Source: Eublepharis macularius (taxonomy: Eukaryota; Chordata; Lepidosauria; Squamata; Eublepharidae). From it: a stretch of 64,000 nt of DNA. The stretch lies in contig NC_072791.1 of the NCBI RefSeq assembly GCF_028583425.1, forward strand, positions 30,883,368-30,947,367, read 5' to 3'. Each line of letters begins with the position of its first letter. Within the stretch, counting starts at the first letter, position 1. A model generated the notes under the pieces. The model was not told where the DNA came from. It saw only the letters and a list, made by a program, of their open reading frames with translations, and searched no databases. Position numbers and translations under genes: made by a program. Below, piece after piece: positions 59,298 to 64,000 of this stretch.

Positions 59298-60194
59298 CTC
59301 TTAATTAGAGCCTTAACAGAATGTTAGTTACTAGGCAATACTGCTTACTTCCATGCCATGAAAAGTTTCAACTGCCCATTTCTACACATTAAGCCTCTAT
59401 GAAAGGGACAGGACACTTCTGTCCAGACTTTTGAGAACCCTACTTGTGCCCACCTACTCTCCCTCTCCTCTCTGAGCTTTAATTGAGAATGCAGAGTGGC
59501 AGAGGTTCTACACTTAGGGCTAGCTGCATCCTGTGGTGGGGCCACGGACCGCCCAGAAGTGAAATCATGAGTGGTGAATCCATGAATGGAGATGGGCACT
59601 GTGTAGCTAGGGGTTGTTCTGTGAGAGTTTTACAGCACAGCACAACTCTTTGTCACAACAGAGGTCTAACTTTAACTTACTGCCCTCAAGTTGGGAGTTG
59701 AATATAGGACTGCCAACTTTTTTACAGGCTCTGCCTTTAATGTGATCCTCAGGCGTTACCAAGTGTTAATATTTCTCTCCATGCCATTAGATCTCTCACT
59801 TGCTGATTTCTACCAGACAAGCAGCTGTTAGGCAGCCAGAGCAACCTTTTGTGTGGTCTGTTGGCAACCTTTGTGGGAGCGGGGGTGAGTAAGAAATATG
59901 CTTGTAAATCCTGTTAAGTGACACAGCCACTTCATATGCATCCTTCTCAACCCCTAGATGCTAAAATCAAATAACAGAAGTCCTAATTCGCATGTAACTG
60001 ATAGAAATGCTGCTCACAAGTCATCGGTGTTTTAATTGTGCTTTATTCAAAAGTCAGTGAGTGCTTAAAAATTGAAATAGGAGAATAGTAAGAAATTTTA
60101 AAGTATGCTTGAAGAAAGAAGCAATGGCCCAGAGAACTGACTGCTGAAGGGAGGAAAGGGGCCTAGTTCTATCAGCTGCCTGGAAAGGAAATAA

Positions 60195-60412
60195 GGCAGC
60201 TAACCTCCAAGCAGGGCCTGGGGATCTTTCAGAATTACAACTGATCTCCAAACTACAGAGATCAGTTCCCCTGGAGAAAATGGCTGCTCTAAAGGGGTGG
60301 ATTCCATGGCATTTTACCCCACTGAGGTCCCTCCCCTGACCAAACCCTGCCCTCCCTACATTCCATCGCTGTATCTCCAGGAATTTCCCAACTTGCAGTT
60401 GGCAACCCTAAA
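60195..60412 (-). repeat. Dispersed MITE-like repeat
   Basis: Inverted copy of the 34135-34350 family: caactgatctccaaactaca, cagttcccctggagaaaatg, ccctcccctgaccaaaccct and ttgcagttggcaaccctaa. Confidence 0.7.
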
Positions 60413-60786
60413 AGAAAACTGGAAATGGGAACTCATGAAATGACAGGAAGAAGGTAGGAAGGAGTAAATGGACAGTTTATACAGTGATAGGAAGCAGAGG
60501 AGGTCCACTCTCACCCAGGATATGTGTCCTGACTGGTGCTATTTAATATATTTCTTAATGAGCTGGAATTTTACTTTATTTTATTCTGCTTCATTCATAG
60601 CCCACCTTTGTGGCTGAGATGTAAGGCAAATGACAAAATATAAAAATCAATTAAATCAAACAGCAAAGTCCTCCAATAAACAATGCAGTAGCACTAGGAT
60701 TGCAGAACTGGAAAACAAGGCAAACAAAACTGTCTCAGACAAAATGCATTCCGCCTAGCAGCACCCGATAGCAACCAGGCTTCAGC

Positions 60787-60815
60787 TTGCTTGCTTGCTT
60801 GCTTGCTTGCTTGCC

Positions 60816-60858
<43 letters not shown>

Positions 60859-60860
60859 TA
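60787..60860. repeat. (gctt)n and (attt)n microsatellite
   Basis: gcttgcttgc units at about 60787-60813, then tatttattta units to about 60858, adjoining the 3' end of the L2 copy. Confidence 0.9.
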
Positions 60861-62060
60861 GTCTGCCTTTTTCACTGAGACTCAAGGCAGATTACACAGT
60901 ATGAGATTAGTACAATTAGTATCAAGTACATTTCAATACAGTATCAAGGACATTTCCATAAACAATGCCATAGGGTAAATAGATACAAGTTTAAAAGAAG
61001 TTTATTAGTAAGAATCCAATACAGAGTAGTAAAAATACTGAAGCAGAACATAATCAATTCTAGGACTGACATTAGACAACATGGAGCACTGGTGGTACAT
61101 AGGAGTACATATTTAAAGCAGCAGATAATACATAAGGCAATATAGTGATGAAGTCTGTGGTCCCTAACTCACTAGTGAAGCATCTGAGACCCCATCCCTA
61201 CGATACAGCACTCTCATTTGAGTAAAAAGCCTTTTTGAAAAGTTCGGTTTCGCATCATTTACAAAAAGCCAGGAGAGGTCATTCCACAAGATAGGGAACA
61301 CTACAGAGAAAGCCCCGTGTACGGGCTGCTGCTGACTTCACCCGTGTGCTGCCTGGCACCTGCAGGAGACCCTGTTCAGATGAGTGAAGCTGCAGTGGAG
61401 GAACACAGGGAGGGAGGTGGTCCCATAGGTACCAAAGCTGTGAAGAACTTTTTATGTATTAACCAGGGCTTTTTTTCTGGGAAAGGAGGTGGTGGAACTC
61501 AGTGGGTTGCCCTCAAAGAAAATGGTCACATGGCTGGTGGCCCTGCCCCCTGATCTCCAGACAGAGGGGAGTTTAGATTGCCCTCTGTGCCGCCAAGCGG
61601 CGCAGAGGGCAATCTAAACGCCCCTCTGTCTGGAGATCAGGGAGCGGGGCCACCAGCCATGTGATCATTTTCAAGAGGTTCCGGAACTCCGTTCCACCGC
61701 GTTCCAGCTGAAAAAAAGCCCTGGTATTAACTAATATCTTGAACTGAACACGGCAACTGATGAGTAGCCAATAGAGTGACTGTAGGATGGGAGTGATGTT
61801 CATGCTCCTGCTCGCTCCTGATAACAGTCGAGCTGCAGCATTTTGCACTAACTGGAGCCTCCTAGTTGACTTAGATGGGAGACCTATGTATTACAATAGT
61901 GAAGCTTTGATGTTACCATAGCATGGATCCAAGTGGCCAGGTCAGCCATGTCAAGATAAGAAGCCATATGATTTAAACTAGTTCAGGGGGTTTCTGAGTT
62001 GTCTTCAAGAGCAGACCCATGCAGAGCGCATTACAATAATCTAGCCTCAAGGTAACTTTA
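60860..62060 (-). mobile_element. L2-like LINE interrupted by a hAT element
   Basis: Minus-strand translation: QNAAARLLSGASRSMNITPI and YWLLISCRVQFKILVNT (about 61735-61850), then past the insert AFSVVFPILWNDLS (about 61265-61310). These are consecutive blocks of L2 ORF2. The 3' end lies near 60865-60895. The insert 61464-61723 cuts the frame directly after VNT. Confidence 0.85.
61464..61723. mobile_element. hAT-type MITE, 260 bp, with exact 8-bp target duplication
   Basis: Ends cagggctttttttc and (inverted) cagggctttttttc are identical. Target duplications gtattaac lie at 61456-61463 and 61724-61731. The middle is a long hairpin: ctgatctccagacagagggg pairs with cccctctgtctggagatcag, with its loop at about 61594-61596. 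No coding potential. Confidence 0.92.
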
Positions 62061-63130
62061 GCATGGATACACATGGCTAGATCAGCCTAGCTTGGGGGGG
62101 GGGGGGGATCAACATATAGGAATCATGTGGAACATATGGAATCAGGGACAACTAGTGACTCAGCTAAGACCATGGATGACCCCAAATTATTCAGCATGGT
62201 GAAAAGCAAAGCAGATTGTGAACAGCTCCAGGAACATCTCTCCAAATCAGTTAAGGGGAGACAGTGTGGCAAATGATCTTTGTGCATTACGTTGCAGTTG
62301 GGATGGTCCCAGCTCCCAATCATGTATAAACTATCTAAACTGGATCAGACCTGAGGCAGATCCTTAGAGAAGCAGATCCATTTAGGACTAGTACTCACTG
62401 CTACTTCTTCTCTTTTAAACACTCCTCTGCTATCTAGTCAGAATAAAGAAGGGAAATTCTTTCATAGATGGTATTTTGAGAGATACCAAGAACCAACGCT
62501 AGATGACACTAAAGGACCATCATTTCTCAGATTTACCCCAAGTATTATCAAAGCTTTTTTAGGGTTTATGCTCTTAATTTGGAATTCTCATCTCAGAGTG
62601 TCAAACTTTTGACCCCCCCCCCAAATTTCATACCACCAAGGGAGAAAAAAAATCCCAGATTTCCTTCTTCTTTTTCTCTCACAATTAGCATACATTAGGG
62701 CCAAAATACACAGTATGAAACCCCCAAGTCAGGAGGACCCAAGTTCTCAACCTGACTCATGGTGAAACATTCAAGGAGGGACTCACCTTTTAAAGTCTCT
62801 CCATTTCTCCATTCAATTGCAAACAGAGCACGGGGAGGGAGGGCTTTGGGCTTCCCTCCTGCTACACTTGTGTGACTGGAAACTGCGCCAGAGGGGGCCC
62901 CCTGTTTGCCTGTCCCTCTGCCACCACATGTCCGTTGAAGGGCATGTGAAGTCAAAGGAAGGAGAATGCAGCCCCACCCCCCCCCAGCACCACTTCTATG
63001 GGCAAATATGCAGGAGGAAAGCCCAAAACCTTCCCTCCCCTGTGCAGCTGAACAGAGAAACTTTAAAAGGCAGGTCCCTGCTTAAAAATATCACGAGTTG
63101 TGCTATATGCATGCTTTACCTAGCAGCTGA
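62060..63130. other. No gene seen
   Basis: Frames are short and overlapping. Two similar stretches around 62765-62830 and 62990-63090 share words such as tttaaa(g)gcaggtccctgc-like and gagagactttaaaag-like in opposite orientation, so a decayed inverted repeat may be present. Confidence 0.35.
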
Positions 63131-63285
63131 TAATAACCAAACTGTGGTGTTCTGTGCTAACTGGAGTCTCAGAGTTGATGTCGATGGGATACCTATGTAG
63201 AGTTCATTACAGTAATCTAGTCTTGATGTCACCATGGCATGAATCCAGGTGGCCAGGTCAGTTGATTCCAAGTAGGGGGGCCATC
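63130..63285 (-). mobile_element. L2-like LINE fragment
   Basis: tctgtgctaactggagtctc, gatgggatacctatgtagag and ccatggcatgaatccaggtg match the L2 segment at 61840-61945, same strand. Confidence 0.75.
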
Positions 63286-63374
63286 TTCCAGGATAAACTT
63301 AAGTTGGAAAAAAATTCTCTAGTAGTAATGCTGGATACAAGTGAGAAGGTTGAGGAGCAGGGACATTGGGGGAC

Positions 63375-63560
63375 ACTGTTACCAGCATGATGACATCACT
63401 TTCAGGGAAAATGCAGAAATAAAACAATGAGTAGCTCTAGGAAGCACCCAAAACTCTGTGGTAAACCATAGAGTTTCTGGCAATTCCTAGAGCTACCTGC
63501 TTTCACTTCCAGGTTTTCTTCAGAAGTAATTTTATCATGCTGGTGATGACATTTAAAAAA
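63375..63560. repeat. Palindromic dispersed repeat
   Basis: gagtagctctaggaagcacc pairs imperfectly with gcaattcctagagctacctg around the centre aaactctgtggtaaaccatagagttt (arms of 9-12 bp). It is related to the insert at about 20725-21005. Confidence 0.6.
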
Positions 63561-63654
63561 AAATTCTCTTCAGAGTGGTGGTAGGTAACGTGTTTGGGGC
63601 AGGAAATTCCCCTTCTCCACTGGAGGCTTGGCAGCCATACCTAGGATACTGCTA

Positions 63655-63850
63655 GTTAGGGCTGTGGCAGCGTCTGCTTTATTTGCAGAAGGTCCCATGT
63701 TCAATCCCTGGCATACCCAGCTAAAAGAGGATCAGTTTGAAGGAGATGTGAAAAACCGTCAGGTGAGAGAGCTTCTGCCAGTCAGAGTGAACAAAACAGA
63801 CTTTGATAAGGCAATGCCCTGACTCATTAGACAGCAGCTTCACATGTTCA
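63655..63850 (+). repeat. tRNA-derived SINE of the 10070-10290 family
   Basis: gggctgtggcagcgtctgct (box A region altered), aaggtcccatgttcaatccc (box B), agaggatcagtttgaaggag, gcttctgccagtcagagtga and ttagacagcagcttcacatg. Confidence 0.75.
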
Positions 63851-64000
63851 GTTTTCCTTACAATTAAATTTATGTCATTTTTAGAAATAGAAAAGAGAAA
63901 ATTTTATTGAATGGCTTGTGAGAATGTACATATGGGAAGGAAATGGGATTGTGTGTATGAGAAGTTCCTGTTAAAAATTGGGCCCAGAGGAATGATGTGG

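Overview
The window is vertebrate nuclear DNA, most likely from a squamate reptile (lizard, gecko or snake group; I cannot place it further). It holds a long, intron-split gene, a CpG-rich promoter, and very dense interspersed repeats of types typical of squamates: L2, CR1 and L1 LINEs, tRNA- and 5S-rRNA-derived SINEs, Penelope-like elements and small hAT-type DNA transposons. There are no prokaryotic operons, no CRISPR array and no recognisable viral genes.

The one clear intact gene is DDX24, a nucleolar DEAD-box RNA helicase, on the + strand. Its promoter and likely non-coding first exon lie at about 29.8-30.04 kb, its start codon at 33183 and its stop at 51519-51521. Eight coding exons join in frame into 789 codons, with all DEAD-box motifs in order. 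The intron before the last exon appears to be a GC-AG intron. The inferred 5' leader carries a 34-codon upstream ORF whose stop codon overlaps the DDX24 start codon.

About 1-12.7 kb is a degraded pair of KRAB zinc-finger (KRAB-ZNF) gene copies arranged head to head by an inverted duplication. The left arm (1-5.65 kb, minus strand) keeps an intact 127-bp KRAB exon. The right arm (8.34-10.2 kb, plus strand) has lost the KRAB exon and leads to a broken C2H2 zinc-finger array at 11.5-12.7 kb. The finger exon of the left copy probably lies just beyond the left edge of the window.

From 12.7 to 29.5 kb I see only mobile-element remains: L2 and CR1 pieces, two Penelope-like loci with hammerhead-ribozyme-like motifs (one folded back on itself), a GC-rich hAT element with exact 8-bp target duplications, and a 5S-derived SINE. 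The DDX24 introns hold many nested insertions. Downstream (52.4-64 kb) are a CR1 element with a decayed reverse transcriptase, two more hAT-type elements with exact 8-bp target duplications (one inside an L2), and L2 fragments. I did not find the genes next to human DDX24 (IFI27L1, OTUB2), but short exons could have been missed.

I found no convincing wholly new biological system. The best leads are the upstream ORF/start overlap, the GC-AG intron, the divergent KRAB-ZNF duplication, the family of hAT elements and the ribozyme-like motifs in repeats.
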